This document shows positions 1 to 7,427 of a stretch of 25,216 nt of DNA, piece after piece. Every line of letters starts with the position of its first letter. Positions within the stretch are counted from its first letter, which is position 1. Under the pieces are notes generated by a model. The model was not told where the DNA came from. It did no database searches and worked only from the letters and a program-made list of their open reading frames with translations. The stretch comes from JAWPMV01 sp038527215 (lineage in GTDB: Bacteria; Bacteroidota; Bacteroidia; J057). The stretch lies in NCBI GenBank assembly GCA_038527215.1, contig JBCBGC010000125.1, forward strand, positions 1 through 25,216, in the 5' to 3' direction. The position numbers and the translations under genes were made by a program.

Positions 1-609
1 AGCTTTAAGGTGAGGCTGCTGGAGATTACTTACATTGATTCCCGGGTCAAAAAGAAACCCTTTACCCGTTATGGATTTGTGATCGAAGATGTAGACGATG
101 TAGCAGAAAGAAACGAATGTATAAAGCTCAGTGTAGAGAAAACGGGCGACCGATATGTGGACCGGGATCAAATGACCCTGATCTACATTTTCGAATACAT
201 GATTGGCAATACGGATTATGCCCTGGGCAACATGCACAATGTCAAGCTGGTCCAATCCAAAAATCTCAAAGCAGCCCAGTATTTCGTGGTGCCTTACGAT
301 TTTGACTACAGCGGACTGGTCAATACCAGCTATGCAGTCCCGCACCCTGACCTGGGAATCGAAAAAGTTACCGAAAGAGTGTATCGTGGGTATTGCCGGA
401 AGCAAGAGGAAGTCGATGCTGCGGTGGCTTTATTCCAGGAGAAAGAGGAGACCATGATAAACCTGGTGAAAAATGATCCCTACTTATCCAAGCGGCATCG
501 CGGCCACATGGAGCAATATCTGGAGGATTTCTATATGATCCTTCAGAATAAGCGGGAGGTGAGGGAATTATTTGTAAACGGAGGGTGTCGAACCTACTCC
601 AGAAGATAA
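1..609 (+). CDS. C-terminal part of an unidentified protein (5' end outside window)
   Basis: The reading frame is open to the left edge (codons from base 1) and stops with TAA at 607-609, so only the last ~202 residues are visible. A GTG at base 10 exists, but nothing marks it as a real start. The segment is soluble, with no signal or membrane stretch. Two conserved-looking motifs stand out: IGNTDYALGNMHN (about residue 67) and VPYDFDYSG (about residue 97). Their spacing recalls the catalytic-loop Asn/Asp and the metal-binding Asp of kinase-like folds such as CotH or HipA. That is only a resemblance, and no function is assigned. It converges on the crotonase gene and shares its terminator. 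Confidence 0.75.
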   Translation, partial: SFKVRLLEITYIDSRVKKKPFTRYGFVIEDVDDVAERNECIKLSVEKTGDRYVDRDQMTLIYIFEYMIGNTDYALGNMHNVKLVQSKNLKAAQYFVVPYDFDYSGLVNTSYAVPHPDLGIEKVTERVYRGYCRKQEEVDAAVALFQEKEETMINLVKNDPYLSKRHRGHMEQYLEDFYMILQNKREVRELFVNGGCRTYSRR

Positions 610-641
610 AAAAAAGCCCGGCTGACTAGCCGGGCTTTTTT
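607..641. terminator. Bidirectional rho-independent terminator
   Basis: A perfect 9-bp GC-rich stem (AGCCCGGCT 615-623 with AGCCGGGCT 628-636) closes a GACT loop. It has a T run to 641 on the + strand and an A run (608-615) that becomes a T run on the - strand. It lies between two convergent genes (stops at 607-609 and 644-646) and can serve both. Confidence 0.9.
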
Positions 642-643
642 AT

Positions 644-1459
644 TTAATCCTGAAAGACTGGATTCTGCTTACTCATCTGAGCTTGCATCGCCGTCTGAAT
701 ATCATTGGACATCAACATGGCAGCATTCCAGGAAGCCATATACCTGAGGCCCTCCTCCACAGAATGATCTCTGCTGTAGTTCATCATTTCTTTGGTGCCA
801 CGGACAGACAGCGGCGATTTGGCGGCGATCTGGGCCGCAATCCCCATCACCTCATCCATCATGGCGGCTTTATCAGCAGAAACACTGTTTACCAGTCCCC
901 TTTGCAGGGCTTCCTGAGCGGGCATTTTGCGGCCGGTAAAGGCCATTTCCCGGGCCACCCCGTCAGGAATCAGTTTGGGGAGTCGCTGCAGGGTCCCTAA
1001 GTCAGCCACCATGCCCATGTCTATTTCCTTCAGGACGATGTAGGCGTCCTCGGAAGCATAGCGCATGTCGCAGGCTGATATGATATCCAAGGCGCCACCA
1101 ATGCAGCCCCGATGAATAGCGGCCAGCACAGGTTTGGTACATCTGGCAATAGCAGAAACGGTATCCTGAAGGTATAAGATGTGATGGAAGAGCTTTTCGC
1201 GTTTTCTGCCTTCGCAGTTGGTCTGGGTCAACTGGCCAACCTCCATCAGGTAACCCAGGTCAATGCCCGCACAAAAATGCTTGCCTTCTCCACTCAGTAC
1301 CACCACCCGAACGTCCTCGCGCAGACTGAAAGATTCAAAGGCATCTTTCATTTCCGCCCAGGATTCCTTGGTGAGAGAATTGGCTTTTTCCGGACGGTTG
1401 AAACTAAGGTGAGCGATGTAGTTTTCGACCTCCAATTTGAACGAGGAGTAGGTACTCAT
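644..1459 (-). CDS. Enoyl-CoA hydratase/isomerase family protein, dienoyl-CoA isomerase (ECH1) type
   Basis: A 271-residue crotonase-fold enzyme, a usual length for the family. It carries the oxyanion-hole segment HFCAGIDL and the second conserved block GCIGGALDIISACDMRYASE. The following KEIDMGMVADLGTLQRLPK closely matches ECH1, where the Glu and Asp here shift the double bonds of 3,5-dienoyl-CoA. I therefore favour dienoyl-CoA isomerase over a plain hydratase; the role would be beta-oxidation of unsaturated acyl-CoAs. The frame runs open to 1690, but the crotonase domain begins at the ATG at 1457-1459 and the upstream part overlaps the cytochrome gene, so the short start is chosen. Last gene of the SCO-cytochrome operon, 11 bp after the cytochrome stop, followed by a terminator. 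Confidence 0.9.
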   Translation of the reverse strand: MSTYSSFKLEVENYIAHLSFNRPEKANSLTKESWAEMKDAFESFSLREDVRVVVLSGEGKHFCAGIDLGYLMEVGQLTQTNCEGRKREKLFHHILYLQDTVSAIARCTKPVLAAIHRGCIGGALDIISACDMRYASEDAYIVLKEIDMGMVADLGTLQRLPKLIPDGVAREMAFTGRKMPAQEALQRGLVNSVSADKAAMMDEVMGIAAQIAAKSPLSVRGTKEMMNYSRDHSVEEGLRYMASWNAAMLMSNDIQTAMQAQMSKQNPVFQD

Positions 1460-1470
1460 AAATAATCGGG

Positions 1471-1920
1471 TTAGTTGGGAGCAGGTGAGTCCGGACAGGC
1501 TTCGAGACTTAGCTCGACTTCCTCCAAGCCTACTGAAGGGCTTTCCTGGCTCCAGGTTTTTCTTAAAAAATTTATCAATTGAACCAGCTGTTGAGGCTGG
1601 AGTTTCGGATTGGGCGGCATGACTTGGGCTGGAGGTACATTGACTGTTGAATCGGCCTGCATAGCCGTACTGCCGTATCGGATCAGGCACGTCAGCTCCT
1701 CCAAAGGTCCCTTAAGCATGGCGCTCCCCGGGAGCGCAGGAATCAAGTTGCCCAGTCCCGTTCCATCATCCATATGACAGCTGGCACAATTTCGGGTATA
1801 AATGGCGGCCCCGGCTGCCGTCCCTCCTCCTTGAAAATTTTGCCAAAGGAACAGTCCAAGCAAAACCACCAGCGGCCATACAAACCAAATCCAACGTTTA
1901 TATGGCGGTTTCTGGTTCAT
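1471..1920 (-). CDS. Membrane-anchored class I cytochrome c
   Basis: 149 residues. After a short basic N-terminus (NQKPPYKRW), residues 11-27 form one membrane-spanning helix that is probably an uncleaved anchor, leaving the haem domain in the periplasm. The haem-binding site is CASCH (residues 45-49). Met101 in the QVMPPNP segment is the likely sixth ligand, and a final helix (QQLVQLINFLRKTW) is typical of small mono-haem cytochromes c. The start overlaps the SCO gene by 23 bp, so the two are probably translated together. This points to electron transfer linked to a respiratory oxidase or reductase; the partner is not in the window. Confidence 0.9.
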   Translation of the reverse strand: MNQKPPYKRWIWFVWPLVVLLGLFLWQNFQGGGTAAGAAIYTRNCASCHMDDGTGLGNLIPALPGSAMLKGPLEELTCLIRYGSTAMQADSTVNVPPAQVMPPNPKLQPQQLVQLINFLRKTWSQESPSVGLEEVELSLEACPDSPAPN

Positions 1921-2512
1921 TGAGCAGCCACTTTATATCTTTCATCAGTTTGTCCACCTCATCAGGCTCTGTCCCCTCATAGAAGCCACGGATCCGTTTC
2001 TGCTTGTCAACTAGTACGAATTTACCGCTGTGAAAAATGCCTCCGGCCAGGCTTTCATCTGGTCCGGCACTCAGGAGGTAATTGAAACAGGTTTGGTATA
2101 CATAATCCGGATCGGGCGTCGTGACCAGCTGCCATTTATCAGCATTAATTCCCAAACCATCCGCATAGGCTTTCAGTACCGGCACGCTATCATGACGGGC
2201 GTCCAGGCTATGGGAAATCATCACTACTTCATCGACCTCCATAAACGCGTCATGGAGTCGCTTCATTTGCTTACTCATTCTGGGGCAGATATCCGGGCAG
2301 CTGGTGAAGAAAAAGTCAGCCACATAGATTTTCCCTGCAAAATACTGATCGGTAATCAGCTGGCCATTCTGATTCATAAAAGAAAAGCCAGGAATCGTAT
2401 AAGCCTCTCCGGAGGGGGTTTTCTGACCGAGAATGGGTAAAGGCTCCTGCTCACAGCCCCAACTCAGGCCGCCAAAGCCGAGCCCCATTAGCAGAATGGT
2501 AATATATCTCAT
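1898..2512 (-). CDS. SCO1/SenC-family copper chaperone, thioredoxin-like
   Basis: 204 residues. The N-terminus (hydrophobic, then Cys20 in LSWGC) looks like a lipoprotein or anchored signal, although the lipobox is loose. The thioredoxin-like domain has the SCO copper site: Cys72 and Cys76 in FTSCPDICPRMSKQ, plus His159 in GGIFHSGKFVLVD. SCO proteins deliver copper to, or reduce thiols in, the CuA site of cytochrome oxidases, and some family members serve nitrous-oxide reductase. The neighbouring cytochrome c fits a respiratory role. The gene starts immediately after the lipoprotein stop (2513) and overlaps the cytochrome start. No oxidase subunit is nearby, so the target enzyme cannot be told from here. 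Confidence 0.92.
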   Translation of the reverse strand: MRYITILLMGLGFGGLSWGCEQEPLPILGQKTPSGEAYTIPGFSFMNQNGQLITDQYFAGKIYVADFFFTSCPDICPRMSKQMKRLHDAFMEVDEVVMISHSLDARHDSVPVLKAYADGLGINADKWQLVTTPDPDYVYQTCFNYLLSAGPDESLAGGIFHSGKFVLVDKQKRIRGFYEGTEPDEVDKLMKDIKWLLNEPETAI

Positions 2513-2944
2513 CTATTGGCCTTTAGAACCTAAAACCTCCTTGGCGGTTGCCATGCTGCTTCCCATCGCTTCATGGACCTCCTTCATCGCATCAAACTTC
2601 TCCGTAAGGTAGCTAAGGGCATCGTCCTTAGACATTTCTGCCATCTTCTCCTTATATCCGTTAACGTCTTTCATCCAGGTACGCATGTCATCATTCGCTT
2701 GATTTAAGCCCGCTAGCGCCGCAGTCAGATTTTCTTTCTGGGCCATCCCGGCTTCGGTGGAATCTGCCGTCAACTCTCCTTGCCAGCTTTCTAATTGTTC
2801 GATGAGTTTATTCATTTCCATCATCTGTGCCATGTCTTCATTATGCAATTCCATCATTTGCTTATCCATGACAGCAATAGGGTCTTCGCAGCTAAAAAGG
2901 CCGAACCCAAACATTACCAGTGTTACTATGAGGATATTTTTCAT
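2513..2944 (-). CDS. Methionine-rich helical lipoprotein of unknown function
   Basis: 143 residues. The N-terminal signal ends in LFSC (Cys19), a good Bacteroidota lipobox. The mature part is almost entirely helical and charged with many Met, Glu and Gln residues (for example MDKQMMELHNEDMAQMMEM), so it is probably a coiled-coil or helical bundle. No enzyme motif is visible. It is the first gene of the operon and abuts the SCO gene with no spacer. The Met/His-rich N-terminal helix next to a copper chaperone makes copper binding conceivable, but that is inference from context only. Confidence 0.8.
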   Translation of the reverse strand: MKNILIVTLVMFGFGLFSCEDPIAVMDKQMMELHNEDMAQMMEMNKLIEQLESWQGELTADSTEAGMAQKENLTAALAGLNQANDDMRTWMKDVNGYKEKMAEMSKDDALSYLTEKFDAMKEVHEAMGSSMATAKEVLGSKGQ

Positions 2945-2957
2945 ATTAGTGTTTTCC

Positions 2958-2965
2958 CAAAATTA
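2958..2965 (-). promoter_or_regulatory. Candidate -7 element for the lipoprotein-SCO-cytochrome operon
   Basis: On the - strand the octamer TAATTTTG matches the Bacteroidota -7 consensus TAnnTTTG exactly and lies 13 bp before the ATG of the lipoprotein gene. No TTG is found at the expected -33 distance, and the transcript would have a leader of only a few bases, so the call is tentative. Confidence 0.35.
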
Positions 2966-3199
2966 ATCAAGTCAACGCGTTTTCTCGTCATTTAAGCCTT
3001 GATTTTTATCATAACCCCTTCGATGGGCCCTATGTTCGAATTGCCAGATTGGTTCAGGGCTCCCGGCTTGTCGGCTGCTTTACTTTTGCCCAAGCCTGAG
3101 GGCTTATTTTGGCCACTTCTAACATAATTAGCCCAGAAAATTTGGATAATCGCAGCTTAGGCTATTGCTTTACACTGTCTCATCCCCGATGGGTTGACA

Positions 3200-3285
3200 C
3201 TTTATACAGAACGAGGCGAGAGATCAGGCTCAACGACCCTCTGGCAACCTTCCTTAGGAGTGGTGCCAATTCCTGCCCGATAAGG
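3200..3285 (+). promoter_or_regulatory. SAM-I (S-box) riboswitch
   Basis: The segment carries hallmark S-box blocks in the right order: GGCGAGAGAT, then CTCTGGCAACCT (P2 and the GGCAACC element), then GGAGTGGTGCCAATTCC. It is closed by a P1 helix formed by CTTTAT (3200-3205) and ATAAGG (3280-3285). AGAG (3219-3222) pairs with CTCT (3239-3242). SAM-I aptamers bind S-adenosylmethionine and usually shut off methionine genes when SAM is plentiful. The downstream genes are osmC-like and a homoserine sulfhydrylase, which fits. No canonical hairpin-plus-T-run terminator follows, so how this copy controls expression is open. Confidence 0.9.
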
Positions 3286-3305
3286 GAAATATAAACGTTG
3301 AATCC

Positions 3306-3413
3306 ATGCTTTATGCAGTTTCTAATCATCGAACTTATCCGCTTTCCATTCCCGGCCCTACGGGCTGGAGCAGAAAGTCATTCATCCATTTTTCATACTC
3401 ATTCAATCCTTGA
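3306..3413 (+). other. Small ORF in the riboswitch leader (35 codons)
   Basis: An ATG at 3306 opens a 35-codon frame that stops with TGA at 3411-3413, three bases before the ATG of the OsmC gene at 3417. It fills almost all of the space between the SAM-I aptamer and that gene. The peptide has one Met and no Cys and no recognisable domain, so it could be chance. The position would suit a leader peptide whose translation is coupled to the OsmC gene. Confidence 0.25.
3352..3368 (+). other. GC-rich hairpin downstream of the SAM-I aptamer
   Basis: CCGGCCC (3352-3358) pairs with GGGCTGG (3362-3368) around a TAC loop: seven pairs including one G-U. It sits 66 bases after the aptamer and about 50 bases before the OsmC start. 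There is no T run behind it, so it is not a standard terminator. It may be part of the riboswitch expression platform. Confidence 0.4.
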
Positions 3414-3416
3414 TAT

Positions 3417-3836
3417 ATGCGCGTTGAACTCAAACAGCCCGGTAACATCTTTGCCTTTGATGCTTTTAATGAAACAGAAGATCATATCGCTCTGGGAGCC
3501 AGTGAGGAAATTGGCGGTACAGGCGTGGGGTTTCGTCCCATGCAGGCTGTGCTGGCGGCCGTAGGCGGATGTAGCGCCATTGATGTGGTCATGATCCTCA
3601 GAAAACAAAAGCTAACCGTAGCCGATCTCAACATTGTTGTGACAGGAGAGCGATATGAGGACCGCGTCCCCCGAACCTTCAAAAGCATCCATATCGCTTT
3701 TCACTTCCAGGGCGACATCTCCCCACAACAAGCCGAAAGAGCCATCGACCTAAGTTTGGAGAAATATTGTTCGGTGGCCCTGATGCTGAAAGGCACCGTT
3801 GACATTACTTCTTCCTTCGACATTACGCCTGCTTAA
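3417..3836 (+). CDS. OsmC/YhfA-family protein
   Basis: 139 residues, the usual size of single-domain OsmC-like proteins. The two family cysteines are present: Cys52 in AAVGGCSAIDVVMILRKQ and Cys118 in SLEKYCSVAL. True Ohr/OsmC members use this pair to reduce organic hydroperoxides with thiols; the YhfA-like branch, which this resembles, is poorly characterised. It is cytoplasmic, with no signal peptide. It is the first gene behind the SAM-I riboswitch and ends two bases before the sulfhydrylase start, so both are probably made from one SAM-controlled mRNA. That suggests a role touching sulfur metabolism or thiol redox; the exact substrate cannot be read from sequence. Confidence 0.88.
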   Translation: MRVELKQPGNIFAFDAFNETEDHIALGASEEIGGTGVGFRPMQAVLAAVGGCSAIDVVMILRKQKLTVADLNIVVTGERYEDRVPRTFKSIHIAFHFQGDISPQQAERAIDLSLEKYCSVALMLKGTVDITSSFDITPA

Positions 3837-3838
3837 TC

Positions 3839-5020
3839 ATGAATCCACAGCAAAAATTTGAGACCAGGGCCATCCGTACCCAGGTCGAACAAACCCAGCA
3901 TCAGGAACATTCTACCCCCTTGTTCCTCACCTCGAGCTTTACTTTTGAGGATGCTGAGCAGATGCGCGCCCGGTTCGCCGGAGAAGATCCCGGCAATATT
4001 TACAGCCGTTTTACCAATCCCAATACCCAGGAGTTTATTGACAAAATGTGCCTGTTAGAAGGGGCAGAAGATGGCTTTGCCACCGCTACCGGCATGTCGG
4101 CCATCTTTACCGCGCTGGCCGCTCTCCTCAAGGCGGGGGACCATATCCTGGCCAGTCGATCTTTATTCGGCTCTACGCATTCTATTCTTACCAAATGGCT
4201 GCCGCGCTGGCAGATTTCTCATACCTACGTAGACGTGCATGGGCCTGCCGAATGGGCCAGGGCCCTGACCCCTCAAACCAAACTGATCTTTGTTGAAACG
4301 CCTTCCAACCCAGGGATTGACCTCATTGATCTGGAATGGCTGGGCCAATTTGCCCGGGAGCATCTGCTCTTGCTGGTGGTAGACAATTGCTTCGCCACTC
4401 CATATCTCCAGCAACCTATCCGTTTCGGGGCAGACCTGGTCCTGCACTCCGCCACCAAATATATTGATGGACAAGGAAGGGTGTTGGGAGGGATGGTCGT
4501 GGGTAAAACCGAACTGATCACCGAAGTAAGGAATTTTGCCCGAGCTACCGGACCAGCCCTTTCTCCGTTTAACGCCTGGATACTCTCTAAAAGTCTGGAA
4601 ACCCTGGCTATTCGCATGGATCGGCATACCGAAAATGCCCTGAAGTTGGCCAGATGGCTGGAGGATCATCCTGACATCAATCGGGTGAAGTATCCTTTTC
4701 TCCCTTCCCATCCACAGTACGCCATCGCCAAAAAGCAAATGAAGGCGGGAGGCGGCATTGTCTCCTGTGAGCTCACGGGTGGCCTGGCTCAGGGAAGAGC
4801 CTTTCTGGATCACATCCAGCTTTCCTCCCTGACTTCTAATCTAGGAGATAGCCGGACCATTGTAACGCATCCGGCCTCTTCTACCCATGCCAAGCTATCG
4901 GAGGAAGACCGACTGGCCGTCGGCATAACGCCAGGCCTGCTACGGATCTCCGTAGGCCTGGAGCATATTGATGACATACAGCGGGATATTGCGCAGGCTT
5001 TAGAAAACCTAAGCCTTTAG
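3839..5020 (+). CDS. metZ: O-succinyl/O-acetylhomoserine sulfhydrylase (MetZ-type), PLP-dependent
   Basis: 393 residues, full length for the Cys/Met-metabolism PLP family. Visible cofactor residues are Tyr55 and Arg57 in NIYSRFTNPN, Asp182 in VVDNCFATP, and the Schiff-base Lys207 in HSATKYIDGQGRVLGG. The block ARATGPALSPFNAWILSKS is typical of the MetZ branch, which makes homocysteine directly from an acylated homoserine and sulfide in methionine synthesis. Whether the acyl group is succinyl or acetyl cannot be decided here. It lies two bases behind the OsmC gene under the SAM-I riboswitch, as expected for a methionine gene. Its last 12 bases overlap the convergent hydrolase gene. The metZ symbol is less certain than the family. 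Confidence 0.9.
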   Translation: MNPQQKFETRAIRTQVEQTQHQEHSTPLFLTSSFTFEDAEQMRARFAGEDPGNIYSRFTNPNTQEFIDKMCLLEGAEDGFATATGMSAIFTALAALLKAGDHILASRSLFGSTHSILTKWLPRWQISHTYVDVHGPAEWARALTPQTKLIFVETPSNPGIDLIDLEWLGQFAREHLLLLVVDNCFATPYLQQPIRFGADLVLHSATKYIDGQGRVLGGMVVGKTELITEVRNFARATGPALSPFNAWILSKSLETLAIRMDRHTENALKLARWLEDHPDINRVKYPFLPSHPQYAIAKKQMKAGGGIVSCELTGGLAQGRAFLDHIQLSSLTSNLGDSRTIVTHPASSTHAKLSEEDRLAVGITPGLLRISVGLEHIDDIQRDIAQALENLSL

Positions 5021-5899
5021 TTTTTCGCTAAAGAAATCGATGGTTCGCTGCCAGGCTAGCTTGGCAGCAGCCTCGTCGTAGCGGGGCGTGGTATCGTTAT
5101 GAAAGCCATGATTGGCTTTTTCATACATAAAAGCCTGATATTCTTTATCATTGGCTTTGAGGGCTGCCTCATAGGCTGGCCAACCTTCATTGACCCTTTT
5201 GTCCAGCTCTCCAAAATGAAGCATCAAAGGGGCCTGTATGGCGGGAACTTGCTCAGCCGTGGGCTGTCTTCCATAAAAAGGAACAGAAGCGCTCAGATCT
5301 TCACAGATGACGGCCATCATATTGGAAATCCAGCCCCCAAAACAGAAGCCGACTACGCCTACCTTTCCGCTACACTTGGGATGGGTCTTTAAGTACTCAA
5401 AAGCAGCAATGAAGTCTTGTAGCATTTCCTTGCGGTCTCGCTTTCGTTGCATGGTCCGCCCTTCATCATCGGTTCCCGGATAGCCGCCCAAAGGCCAAAG
5501 GGCATCTGGGGCCAGAGATATAAAACCGGCCATGCCAGCCCGGCGTCCCACATCCTCAATGTGTGGGTTCAGACCGCGGTTCTCATGCACCACCACGATG
5601 CCGGGAAGCTTCCCCTCAAATTCTGCAGGGGTGGAGAGCAGTCCCCGAATCTCTCCCCCACCCTTTGGAGAATTGTACAGGACGTAGTCCGAGGAAATAC
5701 GGGGATCATCTGCCTTGACCTGAATCCGGGAATCGTAATCCGGCATGATGTACCTCAGGAGCGCGGGGATCGTCAGGCCACCTACGGCATAGACGGAAAG
5801 TTTTTCGATGAATTCTTTGCGACTGAGACGATTGTGGGCGTATTCATCATACAGGTCAAATACTTCCTGGCTGATATCCTCTTTGCGAATTTCTTTCAT
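5009..5899 (-). CDS. Dienelactone hydrolase family protein with Tat-like N-terminus
   Basis: 296 residues from the ATG at 5897-5899. A start at 5953 is possible but adds 18 atypical residues and crowds the terminator. The alpha/beta-hydrolase domain has the dienelactone-hydrolase triad Cys186 (GFCFGG), Asp233 (GELDKRV) and His264 (KANHGFH), plus the conserved Glu106 in VVVHENRG. Before it, SRKEFIEK at residues 26-33 followed by a hydrophobic stretch (YAVGGLTIPALL) resembles a Tat signal with an Arg-Lys pair, so the enzyme may be exported or anchored. The substrate is unknown; the family name comes from chloroaromatic degradation, but most members act elsewhere. Its 3' end overlaps metZ by 12 bases. 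Confidence 0.88.
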   Translation of the reverse strand: MKEIRKEDISQEVFDLYDEYAHNRLSRKEFIEKLSVYAVGGLTIPALLRYIMPDYDSRIQVKADDPRISSDYVLYNSPKGGGEIRGLLSTPAEFEGKLPGIVVVHENRGLNPHIEDVGRRAGMAGFISLAPDALWPLGGYPGTDDEGRTMQRKRDRKEMLQDFIAAFEYLKTHPKCSGKVGVVGFCFGGWISNMMAVICEDLSASVPFYGRQPTAEQVPAIQAPLMLHFGELDKRVNEGWPAYEAALKANDKEYQAFMYEKANHGFHNDTTPRYDEAAAKLAWQRTIDFFSEKLKA

Positions 5900-5960
5900 G
5901 ACTAGGGTTGTTAGTGGTGATGGATGGTTCTTGCCCGTATGGGTAAGGTTCACATAAGAT

Positions 5961-5992
5961 AAAAAAATACGGGCGGGAAAGTTCCCGCCCGT
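5961..5992 (-). terminator. Rho-independent terminator of ffh
   Basis: An 11-bp perfect stem (ACGGGCGGGAA 5969-5979 with TTCCCGCCCGT 5982-5992) is followed, in the leftward direction, by the T run complementary to 5961-5967. It begins 25 bases after the ffh stop and separates ffh from the downstream hydrolase gene. Confidence 0.88.
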
Positions 5993-6017
5993 CAGTCATT
6001 TATCGTTGAATGGGGTA

Positions 6018-7370
6018 TTATCTTCGACGTCCCCCCATCATGCCCATCTGGTTCATGGCTTGTGCCATTTTTCCTCCACGGCCCATGGAGTTCATTTTTT
6101 TCATGGCCTTTTTCATGGTTTGGAACTGCTTGAGCAGTTCGTTTACCTCTCTTACCGGTCTGCCGGCTCCTTGAGCAATCCGCTTGCGGCGAGATCCATT
6201 GATGAGGTCAGGCCGGGCTCTTTCCTGGTTAGTCATGGAATAAATGATGGCTTCAACATGTTTAAAGGCATCATCTTCTATTTCCATATTTTTGGTGAGT
6301 TTGCTCATCCCAGGAATCATATTGACCAAATCCTTGAGGTTACCCATTTTCTTGATAGCCTGGATTTGAGACAGAAAGTCATTAAAGTCCAGTTCATTGC
6401 GGCGGATTTTCTTTTGCAGCTTCTCGGCTTCTGCCTGGTCAAACTGCAGCTGCGCCCGCTCTACCAGGGTTACCACATCCCCCATACCGAGAATCCGGCT
6501 GGCCATCCGTTCTGGATAGAACAGGTCCAGGTCTTCTAATTTTTCCCCGGTACTGATAAACTTGATCGGTTTTTCGACCACGGAGCGAATGGAAACCGCA
6601 GCTCCCCCACGGGTATCACCATCGAGTTTGGTGAGCACCACGCCATCAAAGTCCAGGCGCTCATTAAAGGCTTTCGCTGTATTGACCGCATCCTGCCCGG
6701 TCATGGCATCCACCACAAAGAGGATTTCATGAGGACTGGTAGCCTTTTTGATGGCTTCAATCTCGTTCATCATCTCTTCATCGACCGCCAGACGACCAGC
6801 GGTATCCACGATGACGAGGTCTTTTCCGTTCTTTTTAGCGTATTGAATAGCGTTCTGGGCAATCTGGACCGGATTTTTATTCTCCTCTTCCTTATAGACT
6901 TCTACGCCTACCGTTTCGCCCAGCACCCCTAACTGATTGATGGCAGCCGGACGATATACGTCACCTGCTACCAATAGGGGGTTTTTGCCCTGGCTCTTGA
7001 AGTGTTTGGCCAGCTTACCCGTAAAGGTGGTTTTACCAGAACCCTGCAATCCAGAAATCAAGATCACACTAGGTGGGTTTTTGGCCATGCGGACGCCTTC
7101 ATGCTCTCCGCCCATCAGACGGGTGAGCTCATCCTGCATGATTTTCACCATCAATTGTCCAGGTGAAACCGAGATCAGAATTTCCTGTCCCAGCGCTTCT
7201 TCCTTAACCTTATTGGTGAACTGCTTGGCAACTTTATAGTTAACGTCGGCATCGAGCAGGGCCCTTCTTACTTCCTTCAGGGTCTCGGCAATATTAATTT
7301 CTGTAATTCTGCCTTGCCCTTTCAGCTTCCTAAACGCGAGCTCGATATTCGATGATAGATTTTCAAACAT
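6018..7370 (-). CDS. ffh: Signal recognition particle protein Ffh (SRP54)
   Basis: 450 residues, full length. The order is N domain (1-90), G domain with P-loop GLQGSGKTT (107-115), DTAGRLAVDEEM (189-200) and TKLDGDTRGG (247-256), then a Met-rich M domain ending in MGRGGKMAQAMNQMGMMGG. It binds signal sequences and 4.5S RNA and delivers ribosomes to FtsY and the Sec translocon. A GAGGT sits 7 bases before the ATG, a stronger ribosome site than most genes here have. A promoter and a terminator are visible. The first 31 codons and the whole upstream region are duplicated in tandem (see the repeat entries), but this copy is intact and should be functional. Confidence 0.98.
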   Translation of the reverse strand: MFENLSSNIELAFRKLKGQGRITEINIAETLKEVRRALLDADVNYKVAKQFTNKVKEEALGQEILISVSPGQLMVKIMQDELTRLMGGEHEGVRMAKNPPSVILISGLQGSGKTTFTGKLAKHFKSQGKNPLLVAGDVYRPAAINQLGVLGETVGVEVYKEEENKNPVQIAQNAIQYAKKNGKDLVIVDTAGRLAVDEEMMNEIEAIKKATSPHEILFVVDAMTGQDAVNTAKAFNERLDFDGVVLTKLDGDTRGGAAVSIRSVVEKPIKFISTGEKLEDLDLFYPERMASRILGMGDVVTLVERAQLQFDQAEAEKLQKKIRRNELDFNDFLSQIQAIKKMGNLKDLVNMIPGMSKLTKNMEIEDDAFKHVEAIIYSMTNQERARPDLINGSRRKRIAQGAGRPVREVNELLKQFQTMKKAMKKMNSMGRGGKMAQAMNQMGMMGGRRR

Positions 7371-7395
7371 GGGTTATACCTCTTTTTTACCTCGA

Positions 7396-7427
7396 CAAAG
7401 TAACGAAAAACCCTTTCCCTTCTCAAG
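7396..7427 (-). promoter_or_regulatory. Candidate ffh promoter
   Basis: On the - strand, CTTG (7424-7427) is followed after exactly 20 bases by TTACTTTG (7396-7403), close to the Bacteroidota TTTG-N19-21-TAnnTTTG promoter. The predicted start lies about 20 bases before the ffh ATG. The -33 part overlaps the hairpin of the preceding terminator. Confidence 0.5.

Noticed and set aside
644..1690. Longer 348-residue form of the crotonase
   Set aside because: The extra 77 residues are the antisense-like shadow of the cytochrome gene in another frame, with no domain; the crotonase fold starts at the ATG at 1459.
3081..3088. TACTTTTG as promoter of the riboswitch-osmC-metZ unit
   Set aside because: Perfect -7 match, but no TTG at the right distance and more than 100 bases before the aptamer; the true promoter in 2945-3199 remains unclear.
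3092..3110. Short terminator-like stem AAGCC-TGAG-GGCTT followed by ATTTT
   Set aside because: Only five base pairs and a weak T tract, with no gene that would need ending there.
3298..3564. 88-codon frame overlapping the riboswitch leader and osmC
   Set aside because: Runs out of frame into osmC and has no similarity to known proteins; the leader is better explained by the riboswitch.
4163..4813. 216-codon open frame antisense to metZ
   Set aside because: Lies wholly inside a well-conserved gene and encodes low-complexity, non-family sequence; a shadow frame.
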